A DNA stretch of 64,000 nt from Salinimicrobium soli. Lineage in GTDB: Bacteria > Bacteroidota > Bacteroidia > Flavobacteriales > Flavobacteriaceae. Under the pieces are notes generated by a model. It made no database searches. It was not told the origin of the DNA and was given only the letters and a program-made list of their open reading frames with translations. Below, one piece after another: positions 9,435 through 18,320 of this stretch (positions within the stretch are counted from its first letter, which is position 1; every line of letters starts with the position of its first letter). The position numbers and the translations under genes were made by a program. The stretch spans positions 806,001 through 870,000 of the forward strand of contig NZ_JBLUWW010000001.1 in the NCBI RefSeq assembly GCF_048323655.1, given 5' to 3'.

Positions 9435-9442
9435 TACTTTTG
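9435..9442 (+). promoter_or_regulatory. -7 element of the odhA promoter
   Basis: TACTTTTG matches TAnnTTTG exactly and lies 35 nt before the odhA start. The nearest TTG upstream (9406-9408) is 26 nt away, longer than the usual 19-20, so the -33 side is uncertain. Confidence 0.5.
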
Positions 9443-9476
9443 TGGAGTTTTAAAAAAGAAACAGTCGTTTCACCTT

Positions 9477-12248
9477 ATGGATAAATTCTCATTTTTAAAT
9501 GCCGCACATACAGCATATTTTGCTGAGCTTTATGACCAATATTTACAACACCCCGATACTGTAGAACCCAGCTGGAGGGCGTTTTTTCAGGGCTTTGATT
9601 TTGGAGTAGAAAGCTCGGGAGACGGACAGTATTTTATGGAGCATCCTGAAAAAGGAGAGCCTATTACTATTCCGGATTCGGTCATCAAAGAATTTCAGGT
9701 GGTGAAATTGATCGATGGCTACCGTACACGGGGGCACTTATTCACCCGAACCAACCCGGTAAGGGAAAGAAGAAAATATTCTCCAACCCTTGCTTTAGAA
9801 AATTTTGACCTTCACGACAGCGATCTGGATACTGTATTCAATGCCGGTGAAATCCTGGGAATTGGGCCTGCTTCGCTTAGACAGATCATTATTCATCTCG
9901 AGAAGGTATATTGTGATTCAATTGGGATCGAATATATGTATGTTCGGAATCCGAGGGAGATCCAATGGATACAGGACAAACTTAATATTAATGAAAATCA
10001 GCCCAGCTTTAATGCTGAGCAGAAGAAACATATTTTAAAGAAGCTCAATGAGGCCGTCTCTTTTGAGAACTTCCTGCACACAAAATACGTAGGACAAAAA
10101 CGATTTTCCCTGGAAGGGGGCGAAAGTTTGATCCCTGCTTTGGATGCCATTATTGAAAAGGCTGCCGACCTTGGTGTGAAGGATTTTGTAATGGGTATGG
10201 CTCACCGCGGAAGGTTGAGCACGCTCACAAACATCTTTGGAAAAAGCGCGAAGGATATCTTTAGTGAGTTCGACGGAAAAGATTATGAGCAGGATATTTT
10301 TGACGGGGATGTGAAGTACCATTTAGGGTGGACTTCCTGCAGGACAACAGACAATGGGAAAGAAATCAATATTAATATAGCACCAAACCCATCCCACCTG
10401 GAAACAGTAGGTGCAGTGGTTGAAGGTATTACCCGTGGGAAACAGGATCGCCGTAAGGAAAATAAATTTTCGGAAGTATTACCGATCATTGTTCATGGTG
10501 ATGCTGCAATTTCGGCGCAGGGTATTGTTTACGAGATCGTACAGATGGCACAATTGGATGGATACAAGACCGGTGGTACCATACATATAGTGGTGAACAA
10601 CCAAATTGGTTTTACCACCAACTATCTGGATGGCCGTTCTTCCACCTATTGTACTGATGTGGCAAAAGTGACACTTTCACCTGTTCTTCACGTGAATGCC
10701 GATGATGCCGAAGCAGTAGTGCATTCAGTATTATTTGCTTTGGATTTCAGAATGACCTTTGGAAGGGATGTGTTTATTGACCTTTTAGGATACCGAAAGT
10801 ACGGGCATAACGAGGGCGATGAGCCAAGGTTCACCCAACCTAAATTATATAAAGCCATAAGCGCTCATAAGAACCCGCGTGACATTTATGCTGAAAAGCT
10901 GATGAAGCAGGGTGTGATCGATGAGGATTATGTTAAGGGATTGGAAGAAAAATACAAGGCAGCCCTGGAAGAGAATCTGGAAGATTCCAGAAAAGAAAGT
11001 ACTACAGTGATCACGCCTTTCATGCAGGATGAATGGGAAGGATTCGAACATGTGGATGAGACCCGCATGATGGAAGAGGTGGATACCACTGTTGACATGG
11101 AGGTTCTAAAAGAAGTTGCCGGAGTGATCTCCAAACTTCCGGAGGATAAAAAATTCCTGAGAAAAATTCAGAAGCTGGTCGAACAAAGACATACCATGTT
11201 CTTTGAAGATAATAAGCTGGATTGGGCCATGGCCGAATTGCTGGCTTACGGAACACTGCTGAAGGAAGGTTATTACGTAAGAATGAGCGGGCAGGATGTG
11301 GAAAGAGGTACTTTCTCTCACCGTCATGCCGTTGTGAAGGTCGAAGACAGTGAGGAAGAGATCATTTTGCTGAACCACCTGGAAGGAATTGAAAGCGATT
11401 TCCAGATCTACAATTCATTGTTATCTGAATATGGTGTTGTAGGTTTTGATTACGGATACGCTATGGCAAGTCCTGAAACCCTTACCATTTGGGAGGCGCA
11501 GTTCGGTGACTTCAGCAACGGTGCCCAGATCATGATCGACCAGTACATTTCTGCAGCCGAAGACAAATGGAAGCTTCAGAATGGATTGGTAATGTTCCTG
11601 CCTCACGGCTACGAGGGCCAGGGAGCAGAGCACTCTTCAGGAAGAATGGAAAGATATCTTCAGCTTTGTGCTAAAGACAATATGTTTGTGGCAGATGTTA
11701 CCACACCGGCAAACATGTTCCACCTTCTAAGAAGACAAATGAAGGTGAATTACCGAAAGCCGCTGATCGTATTTACTCCAAAGAGCTTGTTGAGACATCC
11801 AAAAGTGATCTCTACCAAAGAGGATTTTGCTAATGGTACTTTCCAGCCGTTGTTGGATGATACTTCCGCAGATGTAGAAAAAGTGAAATCGGTGGTTTTC
11901 TGTACAGGAAAATTCTATTATGACCTGCTGGAACGCAGGGAAGAAGAGAACCGTGAAGATGTGGCATTGGTGAGGATAGAACAGTTATTCCCGCTACCTT
12001 CAGAGCAGATCGACGAGGTGATCAAGAAATACAAAAATGCCGATGATCTTGTGTGGGCTCAGGAAGAGCCAAGGAACATGGGAGCATATAGTCATTTGTT
12101 GTTACATTTGGACGTGGCTAAGAACTTCAGGGTTTGTAGCAGAAAATTCTATGGTTCCCCGGCTGCAGGTAGTTCTGTAAGATTTAAGAAACGTCACGAA
12201 AGAGTAATAGCCTCTGTTTTTGACAAAAATTCAGATCCATATAGTTAA
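9477..12248 (+). CDS. odhA: 2-oxoglutarate dehydrogenase E1 component (thiamine diphosphate-dependent)
   Basis: Decarboxylates 2-oxoglutarate and passes the succinyl group to the lipoyl domain of E2 in the citric acid cycle. At 923 residues it has the family's full length, including the N-terminal segment that binds E2 (FLNAAHTAYFAELYDQY). The substrate and ThDP pocket is readable in MGMAHRGRLSTL (about residue 240), GDAAISAQGIVYE (about 342) and RKYGHNEGDEPRFTQP. The C-terminal transketolase-like domain contains LPHGYEGQGAEHSSGR. The E2 gene follows after 59 bp, so the two form an operon; E3 is not in the window. Confidence 0.97.
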   Translation: MDKFSFLNAAHTAYFAELYDQYLQHPDTVEPSWRAFFQGFDFGVESSGDGQYFMEHPEKGEPITIPDSVIKEFQVVKLIDGYRTRGHLFTRTNPVRERRKYSPTLALENFDLHDSDLDTVFNAGEILGIGPASLRQIIIHLEKVYCDSIGIEYMYVRNPREIQWIQDKLNINENQPSFNAEQKKHILKKLNEAVSFENFLHTKYVGQKRFSLEGGESLIPALDAIIEKAADLGVKDFVMGMAHRGRLSTLTNIFGKSAKDIFSEFDGKDYEQDIFDGDVKYHLGWTSCRTTDNGKEININIAPNPSHLETVGAVVEGITRGKQDRRKENKFSEVLPIIVHGDAAISAQGIVYEIVQMAQLDGYKTGGTIHIVVNNQIGFTTNYLDGRSSTYCTDVAKVTLSPVLHVNADDAEAVVHSVLFALDFRMTFGRDVFIDLLGYRKYGHNEGDEPRFTQPKLYKAISAHKNPRDIYAEKLMKQGVIDEDYVKGLEEKYKAALEENLEDSRKESTTVITPFMQDEWEGFEHVDETRMMEEVDTTVDMEVLKEVAGVISKLPEDKKFLRKIQKLVEQRHTMFFEDNKLDWAMAELLAYGTLLKEGYYVRMSGQDVERGTFSHRHAVVKVEDSEEEIILLNHLEGIESDFQIYNSLLSEYGVVGFDYGYAMASPETLTIWEAQFGDFSNGAQIMIDQYISAAEDKWKLQNGLVMFLPHGYEGQGAEHSSGRMERYLQLCAKDNMFVADVTTPANMFHLLRRQMKVNYRKPLIVFTPKSLLRHPKVISTKEDFANGTFQPLLDDTSADVEKVKSVVFCTGKFYYDLLERREEENREDVALVRIEQLFPLPSEQIDEVIKKYKNADDLVWAQEEPRNMGAYSHLLLHLDVAKNFRVCSRKFYGSPAAGSSVRFKKRHERVIASVFDKNSDPYS

Positions 12249-12307
12249 TTAGAATAATAGTTCATCGGCTGTTAATGGCCGGGTATTTAAAATAAAAAGA
12301 AGAAATC

Positions 12308-13564
12308 ATGGCTTTAGAAATGAAAGTCCCTTCTCCGGGAGAATCTATCACCGAAGTTGAAATTGCACAATGGTTGGTCTCAGATGGAGATTATGTAGAA
12401 AAAGATCAGGCAATTGCCGAAGTTGATAGTGACAAAGCTACTTTGGAACTTCCTGCTGAAGCAAGTGGAATTATCACCCTGAAGGCAGAAGAAGGTGATG
12501 CCGTTGCTGTTGGCGACGTGGTTTGTATCATCGATACAGATGCACCTAAACCCGGAGGTGGCGAAAAAGAAGAAAAAGAAGCTTCTAAGGATTCCAAGGA
12601 AGATAAAAAGGAAAAAGAGGTTTCTTCTGAAAAGAAAGAAGCGGCGCCTGCCAAAGAAAAAACTCCGGCTCAAAAAGAAGCTACTTATGCTTCAGGAACT
12701 CCGTCACCTGCGGCTAAAAAGATCCTTGATGAAAAAGGGATGGATGCCGGTGCTGTAAAAGGCACAGGTCGCGATGGAAGAATAACCAAAGAAGATGCGG
12801 TACAGGCCAAACCTTCTATGGGAACTCCAGGGACAGGAAAGAGAGGCGAAAGCCGCAAAAAAATGTCAATGCTTCGCCGTAAGGTTGCCGAGCGTTTGGT
12901 AGAGGCTAAGAACCAGACTGCCATGCTTACCACCTTTAACGAGGTTGACATGTCTGCTATTTTCTCTCTTCGTAAACAGTACAAAGAAGAATTTAAAGAT
13001 AAACACGGGGTGAGCCTTGGGTTTATGTCCTTCTTTACTTTGGCTGTTGTGCGAGCTCTGGATCTATATCCGGACGTGAATTCAATGATAGACGGTGACT
13101 ACCAGATCAAATACGATTATAAAGATATTAGTATTGCTGTTTCCGGACCAAAAGGATTAATGGTACCCGTAATGCGAAATGTTGAAAATATGAGTTTCCG
13201 TGCTGTGGAGGCTGAGGTGAAGAGACTGGCTCTGCGTGCACGTGACGGACAGATCACTGTAGATGAAATGACCGGAGGAACTTTTACAATTTCTAACGGA
13301 GGAGTATTTGGTTCTATGTTGTCTACTCCTATTATTAACCCTCCGCAGAGTGGTATCCTTGGAATGCACAATATTGTGGAAAGACCGGTGGCCATTAATG
13401 GGCATGTAGAGATCAGGCCTATCATGTATGTGGCCTTGTCTTATGATCACAGGATCATCGACGGAAAAGAATCAGTAGGATTCCTGGTAGCTGTAAAAGA
13501 AGCTTTGGAAAATCCGGAAGAACTTTTAATGGATAATGATGTAAAAAGAGCTCTGGAACTGTAG
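12308..13564 (+). CDS. odhB: Dihydrolipoyllysine-residue succinyltransferase, E2 of 2-oxoglutarate dehydrogenase
   Basis: Transfers succinyl groups from its lipoyl arm to coenzyme A. The 418-residue protein has a single lipoyl domain (1-78) with the modified lysine in EVDSDKATLELP. A linker very rich in Lys, Glu and Ala follows (about 80-125). Then come a peripheral-subunit-binding domain (SPAAKKILDEKGMDAG) and the catalytic domain ending in the active-site motif SYDHRIIDGKESVGFL. It follows odhA in the same direction and is closed by a strong palindromic terminator. Confidence 0.96.
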   Translation: MALEMKVPSPGESITEVEIAQWLVSDGDYVEKDQAIAEVDSDKATLELPAEASGIITLKAEEGDAVAVGDVVCIIDTDAPKPGGGEKEEKEASKDSKEDKKEKEVSSEKKEAAPAKEKTPAQKEATYASGTPSPAAKKILDEKGMDAGAVKGTGRDGRITKEDAVQAKPSMGTPGTGKRGESRKKMSMLRRKVAERLVEAKNQTAMLTTFNEVDMSAIFSLRKQYKEEFKDKHGVSLGFMSFFTLAVVRALDLYPDVNSMIDGDYQIKYDYKDISIAVSGPKGLMVPVMRNVENMSFRAVEAEVKRLALRARDGQITVDEMTGGTFTISNGGVFGSMLSTPIINPPQSGILGMHNIVERPVAINGHVEIRPIMYVALSYDHRIIDGKESVGFLVAVKEALENPEELLMDNDVKRALEL

Positions 13565-13580
13565 GTTTTAGATCTTTTGG

Positions 13581-13624
13581 AAATATTAAAGCCAACAACC
13601 CGCGGGTTGTTGGCTTTAATATTT
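13581..13624. terminator. Perfect 44-bp palindrome acting as terminator after odhB
   Basis: Positions 13581-13602 are exactly complementary to 13603-13624, 22 bp per arm with no spacer. The centre is CCCGCGGG and the ends are AAATATT/AATATTT, giving T-rich flanks in both directions. It lies 17 bp after the odhB stop and its right edge touches the stop codon of the small ORF at 13624-13731, so it can serve both as a bidirectional terminator. Confidence 0.85.
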
Positions 13625-13731
13625 TAGAACGAATTGACGAGGCAATACAGGTTCAATAAGATCGTGAAAAAAATTACTGTTGCCAGCAGTACCGGCATGA
13701 CCCCATCAGGGCCTGTTTTAAAAGTGTTCAT
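13624..13731 (-). CDS. Possible 35-residue single-pass membrane protein
   Basis: The minus strand carries an ATG at 13729-13731 and a stop at 13624-13626. It encodes 35 residues with a polar N-terminus (MNTFKTGPDG) followed by a continuous hydrophobic segment at about residues 11-33 (PVLLATVIFFTILLNLYCLV). The composition is that of a real transmembrane helix and the frame ends exactly at the palindromic terminator. No clear promoter is visible and I recognise no family. The overlapping plus-strand frame has no protein-like character. Coding status is plausible but unproven. Confidence 0.4.
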   Translation of the reverse strand: MNTFKTGPDGVMPVLLATVIFFTILLNLYCLVNSF

Positions 13732-13779
13732 AGCGGTAGATTTTTTGGTTGCCTTAAGATCCTATAAATATGAACACCG

Positions 13780-13805
13780 AAAAATGGGGGATTTCCCCCA
13801 TTTTT
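13780..13805. terminator. Bidirectional hairpin terminator
   Basis: Eleven-bp arms AAAAATGGGGG (13780-13790) and CCCCCATTTTT (13795-13805) with loop ATTT. The right arm overlaps the stop codon of the protease gene at 13804, so it terminates that gene on the minus strand; the T-run also suits plus-strand termination. Confidence 0.8.
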
Positions 13806-14241
13806 ATTTTAAAAATAAGCTCATGGATTTGTAATCAATAATTGCCTTTCCCTTTTTGAGGATATCGGCTCCAATGATTCCCTGCACCTTTTCGGCTTTG
13901 TGGTTAATAAGGGCGTCATTTATATGTCGAAGGTCAAACAATACCAGGTCTACTTTCTTCTTTTTCCAGCCTTTGATCTCGATACTGTTCTTCTGGGCGA
14001 TCTGGGTCATCATATTCGTAGCGCCTGCGCCGGCAGCTTTTACATCGCTTTCCTCGGCCAGCAGGTTGAAATAGGTCACTGCTTCAAAACCCACGCAGGA
14101 ACTGGAGGCGCCGGTATCAAGAATAAAAGTTCCTTCTATATTATTGATTTTGGCCTTAACTTCAAGGTGTTGAGTGGCTGTATAGGTAAGCGGGACCTTT
14201 TTGTATCCCTTCTCTTTCAGAAATTTCTTTAGTGACGACAT
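13804..14241 (-). CDS. Retropepsin-like aspartyl protease domain protein
   Basis: A 145-residue protein consisting of a single pepsin-clan half: the catalytic motif is LDTGASSSCVG (Asp at about residue 42) and a hydrophobic second motif GIIGADILKKGKAIIDY lies near residues 118-134. One domain means the active enzyme would be a homodimer, as in retroviral protease. No signal peptide is seen, so the protein is probably cytoplasmic. It is divergent from tatD with only 50 bp between starts. Family clear, substrate unknown. Confidence 0.8.
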   Translation of the reverse strand: MSSLKKFLKEKGYKKVPLTYTATQHLEVKAKINNIEGTFILDTGASSSCVGFEAVTYFNLLAEESDVKAAGAGATNMMTQIAQKNSIEIKGWKKKKVDLVLFDLRHINDALINHKAEKVQGIIGADILKKGKAIIDYKSMSLFLK

Positions 14242-14255
14242 TCTTTTCTTTTTGA

Positions 14256-14286
14256 CAAAGATAGCTGTATAAAATAATTATTTTTG
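14256..14286. promoter_or_regulatory. Back-to-back -7 elements for the protease gene (minus) and tatD (plus)
   Basis: The minus-strand element TATCTTTG is the complement of 14256-14263, 14 nt before the protease ATG. The plus-strand element TATTTTTG at 14279-14286 is followed by the tatD ATG only 5 nt later, so the tatD transcript would have almost no 5' leader. Neither has a well-placed TTG at 19-20 nt. Confidence 0.5.
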
Positions 14287-14291
14287 CCATT

Positions 14292-15059
14292 ATGACAATT
14301 ACTGATACGCATACCCACCTTTACAGTGAATCCTTTGATGAAGACCGGAAGGAAATGATCGAGAGGGCCATAGAGGCAGATGTAAAACGATTTTTTATTC
14401 CCGCAATTGATTCTACTTATGCTGAAGGCATGTATGAACTGGAGCGTCAGTTTCCCGAAAATATCTTTTTAATGATGGGGTTGCACCCAACCCACGTGAA
14501 AGAAAATTATAAGGAGGAACTTGCTTTTGTGGAGGAACAACTTGAAAAAAGAACCTTTTATGCGGTTGGGGAGACGGGTATCGACTTGTACTGGGATACT
14601 TCTACACTGGATATCCAAAAAGAAGCTTTCAGGCACCAGATCAGGCTGGCTAAAAAGTACGATCTGCCAATAGTGATTCACTGCAGAGATGCTTTTGATG
14701 AGGTTTTTGAAGTGCTGGAATCTGAAAAAGATGAAAAACTCTTCGGAATTTTTCATTGCTTCACCGGGACAAAGGAGCAAGCTGAAAAAGCAATATCCTA
14801 TAATATGAAACTCGGAATCGGGGGAGTGGTGACCTTTAAAAATGGCAAAATTGACACCTTTTTGGAGGATATCCCACTGAAGGAGATCGTTCTGGAGACC
14901 GATGCACCATACCTGGCGCCAGTGCCTTACCGCGGAAAGAGAAATGAGAGTATATATATAAAAGAAGTACTTACGAAAGTTGCCGCAATCTACCAGCTTC
15001 CGGAGGAAAAGGTTGCTGAAATTACTACTGCCACCTCAAAAGAAATATTCGGAATTTAA
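14292..15059 (+). CDS. tatD: TatD-family metal-dependent deoxyribonuclease
   Basis: Metal-dependent hydrolase of the amidohydrolase superfamily with reported 3'-5' DNA exonuclease activity in relatives. The 255-residue protein has the canonical metal ligands: DTHTHL at residues 5-10, the bridging Glu in VGETGIDLYW, HCRDAF, HCFTG, and the late Asp in LETDAPYLAP. Length is typical. It heads a same-direction run with the acyltransferase and asparaginase genes, though the 52-bp gap and the GTG start leave an operon open. Confidence 0.93.
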   Translation: MTITDTHTHLYSESFDEDRKEMIERAIEADVKRFFIPAIDSTYAEGMYELERQFPENIFLMMGLHPTHVKENYKEELAFVEEQLEKRTFYAVGETGIDLYWDTSTLDIQKEAFRHQIRLAKKYDLPIVIHCRDAFDEVFEVLESEKDEKLFGIFHCFTGTKEQAEKAISYNMKLGIGGVVTFKNGKIDTFLEDIPLKEIVLETDAPYLAPVPYRGKRNESIYIKEVLTKVAAIYQLPEEKVAEITTATSKEIFGI

Positions 15060-15111
15060 AAGAGAGAATTCTTTTAAAATTTGTTCTTTTGCTAATTATA
15101 ATTGAGAAAAA

Positions 15112-16242
15112 GTGACAAATTACGATGATATTAGGTTTTATGATGATGACGAGGTGCAGGACGCGCTGAGGGCATACGTAAAACACCCAATGATCAAAGC
15201 TCTCCTACAGTTCACTTTTCCAGATCAGGAATTCAAAAAAATAGAAGAAAAGGTTTATGCCTGCAGATCCATCAGGGATTTTCAGACACAGATCATCTAT
15301 CATACAGTACAAAAGGTGCTTCAAAAAAGTTCTGAAGGATTAAGCTATTCAGGATTTGATGAGCTGGAAAAAGGAGAGTCCTATTTATATATTTCCAATC
15401 ACAGGGATATTGTTTTGGATACTTCCCTGCTCAACTGTGTGCTATATGAGGCCGATCTTAAAATGACCGCTTCAGCTATTGGGGATAACCTGGTGCAGAA
15501 ACCATTTTTGCTCGCCTTATCGAGACTAAATCGGAATTTCCTGGTGCGACGTGGATTAAGTCCGCGGGAAATGTTGAAAAGCTCGCAGAAACTTTCAGAA
15601 TATATCAGGAAGCTGATCCTCGAGGAAAAAAGATCGGTATGGATGGCTCAAAGAGAAGGCCGTACTAAAGATGGGAATGACCATACTCAGCAAGGAGTAT
15701 TGAAGATGCTGGCGATGGCAAAGGGAGATGATTCCGTAGCTGAGTATTTCGGAAAGCTTAAGATCGTGCCTGTTTCGATCTCCTATGAATTTGATCCAAC
15801 AGATGTGCTCAAAATGCCGGAGATTCTTGCAAAGCGAATGGCTAAGATCTACATCAAATCAGCGAACGAGGATTTTAAGTCCATTCTTAAGGGAGCTTTG
15901 GGTAATAAAGGGCGTATCCATATTACTGCCGGAAAACCTATTAGTGCTCAAAAATTAATGGAGTTGGAAGAGAAGGCTGGTTCGGTCAATGAGCATTTGC
16001 AGTGCCTCACTTCCTATATTGATGCCAGGATCCATAAGAACTACAAATTGTATCCTGCAAATTACATTGCTTTTGACCTGTTGAAGAATTCAAGCCTTTT
16101 TCAGGACCGATATACCGATAAGGAGAAGAGACAGTTTGAAAGACGTTTACTGAGACGTATAGATGTCAAAAATGCCCTGGAAGTGAATAGTTATTTGTTG
16201 ATGTATGCTAATCCCGTTATAAATAAGGAAGCCCTTGACTAG
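15112..16242 (+). CDS. Glycerol acyltransferase-like protein (PlsC/LPLAT superfamily)
   Basis: Putative acyltransferase acting on glycerolipids at the membrane face. The 376-residue protein carries the superfamily's H-x4-D motif as SNHRDIVLD (about residues 95-103). Block II-like FLVRRGL, a variant block III QREGRTKDG and block IV-like KIVPVSISYEF follow. The C-terminal third shows no motif I recognise. GTG at 15112 is the only start that keeps the N-terminal region. The 3' end overlaps the asparaginase start by 8 bp, implying translational coupling. Confidence 0.75.
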   Translation: MTNYDDIRFYDDDEVQDALRAYVKHPMIKALLQFTFPDQEFKKIEEKVYACRSIRDFQTQIIYHTVQKVLQKSSEGLSYSGFDELEKGESYLYISNHRDIVLDTSLLNCVLYEADLKMTASAIGDNLVQKPFLLALSRLNRNFLVRRGLSPREMLKSSQKLSEYIRKLILEEKRSVWMAQREGRTKDGNDHTQQGVLKMLAMAKGDDSVAEYFGKLKIVPVSISYEFDPTDVLKMPEILAKRMAKIYIKSANEDFKSILKGALGNKGRIHITAGKPISAQKLMELEEKAGSVNEHLQCLTSYIDARIHKNYKLYPANYIAFDLLKNSSLFQDRYTDKEKRQFERRLLRRIDVKNALEVNSYLLMYANPVINKEALD

Positions 16243-17266
16243 AACCGGAGCAAATATTCTGCTTATTTACACAGGTGGTACCATTGGTATGGTCAAGGAT
16301 TTTGAGACCGGCGCCTTAAAAGCGTTTAATTTTGATGAGTTACTGCAAAATATTCCCGAACTAAAACTCCTGGAACATAATATTGAGACAGTAAGTTTTG
16401 AAAGGCCTATCGATTCTTCGAATATGAAGCCGCTCTTTTGGCTTCAGATAGCGGAGATCATTGAGGAGAAATACGACAGCTATGATGGTTTTGTGGTACT
16501 TCATGGAAGTGATACCATGTCTTATAGCGCTTCTGCCTTGAGTTTCATGTTCGAGAACCTCTCCAAACCCATTATTTTTACCGGTTCACAATTACCTATC
16601 GGAGACCTTCGCACTGATGCCAAAGAAAACCTTATCACCAGCATACAGATTGCGGGTTTGCAAAGACATGGTCGACCTGTGATCTCAGAAGTAGGTTTGT
16701 ATTTTGAATACAAGTTGTACCGGGGAAACAGAACCACTAAGATCAACGCCGAACATTTTCAGGCCTTTGCTTCTCCCAATCATTCGCCATTGGTGGAATC
16801 GGGGGTGCATCTTTCGGTCAATGAGGCCGCACTATGGCGCACCAATCGTAGAAGAAAAACAAAGTTGCACAGGGGCCTGAATGATCAGATAGCCCTGATC
16901 AAGATCTTTCCCGGGATCAATAGATCTCTTTTAGAACATATTTTGTCCAAAGAGGATCTAAAGGGTGTCATTTTAGAGACCTATGGAAGCGGGAATGCAC
17001 CCACAGAAGAGTGGTTCCTGGATGTTTTAAAGAGCACTATTTCCAGGGGTGTGGTGGTAGTTAATGTAACCCAGTGCATAGGAGGGAGTGTATCAATGGG
17101 GCAATATGAGACCAGCACGCAGCTAAAGCGGATAGGGGTGATCTCTGGAAAAGATATCACTACAGAAGCTGCAGTAGCGAAGATCATGTACCTTTTAGCA
17201 AAGGATCTTTCTCCCAAGGTTTTCAAAACTATATTTGAAACTTCCTTGCGCGGAGAAATGTCGTAA
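16235..17266 (+). CDS. ansA: Type I L-asparaginase
   Basis: Hydrolyses asparagine to aspartate and ammonia; the cytoplasmic type I class. The 343-residue protein has both catalytic threonine motifs: IYTGGTIGM at about residue 12-20 and VLHGSDTMSYSAS near residue 88. The next in-frame ATG would delete the first catalytic Thr, so the TTG at 16235, inside the end of the acyltransferase gene, must be close to the true start. It is unrelated in fold to the glycosylasparaginase-type enzyme at 39.0 kb. Confidence 0.92.
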   Translation: MTRTGANILLIYTGGTIGMVKDFETGALKAFNFDELLQNIPELKLLEHNIETVSFERPIDSSNMKPLFWLQIAEIIEEKYDSYDGFVVLHGSDTMSYSASALSFMFENLSKPIIFTGSQLPIGDLRTDAKENLITSIQIAGLQRHGRPVISEVGLYFEYKLYRGNRTTKINAEHFQAFASPNHSPLVESGVHLSVNEAALWRTNRRRKTKLHRGLNDQIALIKIFPGINRSLLEHILSKEDLKGVILETYGSGNAPTEEWFLDVLKSTISRGVVVVNVTQCIGGSVSMGQYETSTQLKRIGVISGKDITTEAAVAKIMYLLAKDLSPKVFKTIFETSLRGEMS

Positions 17267-17345
17267 AAATTGCCGCTGCTACTTGACCAGCTAATTATTT
17301 TTTTCGTTATTTGGCGAACCGTAATAAAAACGGAATTCTACTAAT

Positions 17346-17433
17346 AGAGAGGTGGCCGAGTGGTCGAAGGCGCACGCCTGGAAAGTGTGTATACGCCAAA
17401 AGCGTATCGAGGGTTCGAATCCCTTCCTCTCTG
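17346..17433 (+). tRNA. tRNA-Ser (GGA anticodon)
   Basis: Acceptor arms AGAGAGG (17346-17352) and CCTCTCT (17426-17432) pair fully, with discriminator G. The anticodon stem CACGC/GTGTG frames the loop CTGGAAA with anticodon GGA at 17380-17382. A long variable arm and the T loop GGTTCGAATCC complete a class II tRNA of 88 nt. No CCA is encoded. A TTG at 17283-17285 lies 20 nt before GTTATTTG, a partial promoter. Confidence 0.97.
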
Positions 17434-17501
17434 CAAGTGTTTTTATTTGAATAAATATTTATATCTTTAACCCGTTAACTAATTAATTAAGACAAAAAGT
17501 A

Positions 17502-18302
17502 ATGAAAAGATTATTTTCAATTTTGGTAATCGCTACAATTATGGTGTGTGGAGCCGTAAATGTTAACGCGACAAATAACGTGAATGCCTTGCCAGCCACA
17601 GTGGTGAACTTCGTTCAGGATGAAGACCAGGCTGTAGCTACAGATATGGAAGATGACAACGTTGGATTCCATCAGGAGTTGAAAAGGCGATTTATTGAAG
17701 GTGGTGCCGGATTTATGGGGATCGTACTTTTATGTTTGATCCTTGGATTGGCGATTGCCATTGAAAGAATCATATACCTTAACCTTTCTACTACTAACAC
17801 AAAAAGATTGGCTCAGGATGTGGAAGACGCTTTAAATACTGGTGGTATCGAAGCTGCTAAGGAAGTTTGTAGAAATACAAAAGGACCTGTTGCTTCTATC
17901 TACTATCAGGGTCTTGACCGTGCTGACGAAAGCACCGAAGCTGCTGAAAAGGCTGTTGTTGCCTACGGTGGTGTTCAAATGGGACAGTTAGAGAAGAACG
18001 TTTCCTGGGTATCTTTATTCATCGCTCTGGCTCCAATGCTTGGGTTCATGGGTACAGTAATTGGTATGATCCAGGCTTTCGATAAGATCGAGGCTGCAGG
18101 TGATATGCAACCATCTTTGGTAGCAGGAGGTATTAAAGTAGCACTTCTTACAACTGTATTCGGTTTGATCGTGGCGATTATTCTTCAGATCTTCTACAAC
18201 TACATCATCGCTAAGATCGATAGAATCGTTAATGATATGGAAGATGCTTCCATCACATTGATCGATATGCTTGTAGACTACAAGAACAAAAGAAGAGTAT
18301 AA
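17502..18302 (+). CDS. exbB: MotA/TolQ/ExbB proton channel family protein
   Basis: Inner-membrane stator component that uses proton motive force to energise a periplasmic partner. The 266-residue protein has an N-terminal hydrophobic segment resembling a signal peptide (ending near NVNA). A TM at about 69-90 is followed by the large cytoplasmic domain. The conserved C-terminal pair of helices is APMLGFMGTVIGMIQAFD (about 176-193) and GIKVALLTTVFGLIVAIIL. The leader-like N-terminus is common in Bacteroidota homologues. It heads a four-gene same-direction module: exbB, small membrane protein, exbD, exbD. Confidence 0.9.
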   Translation: MKRLFSILVIATIMVCGAVNVNATNNVNALPATVVNFVQDEDQAVATDMEDDNVGFHQELKRRFIEGGAGFMGIVLLCLILGLAIAIERIIYLNLSTTNTKRLAQDVEDALNTGGIEAAKEVCRNTKGPVASIYYQGLDRADESTEAAEKAVVAYGGVQMGQLEKNVSWVSLFIALAPMLGFMGTVIGMIQAFDKIEAAGDMQPSLVAGGIKVALLTTVFGLIVAIILQIFYNYIIAKIDRIVNDMEDASITLIDMLVDYKNKRRV

Positions 18303-18320
18303 TAAGACGAACAAACTATT

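Noticed and set aside
13634..13834. 66-codon plus-strand frame after odhB
   Set aside because: It lies antisense to the more plausible membrane ORF, crosses a strong terminator and has no domain.
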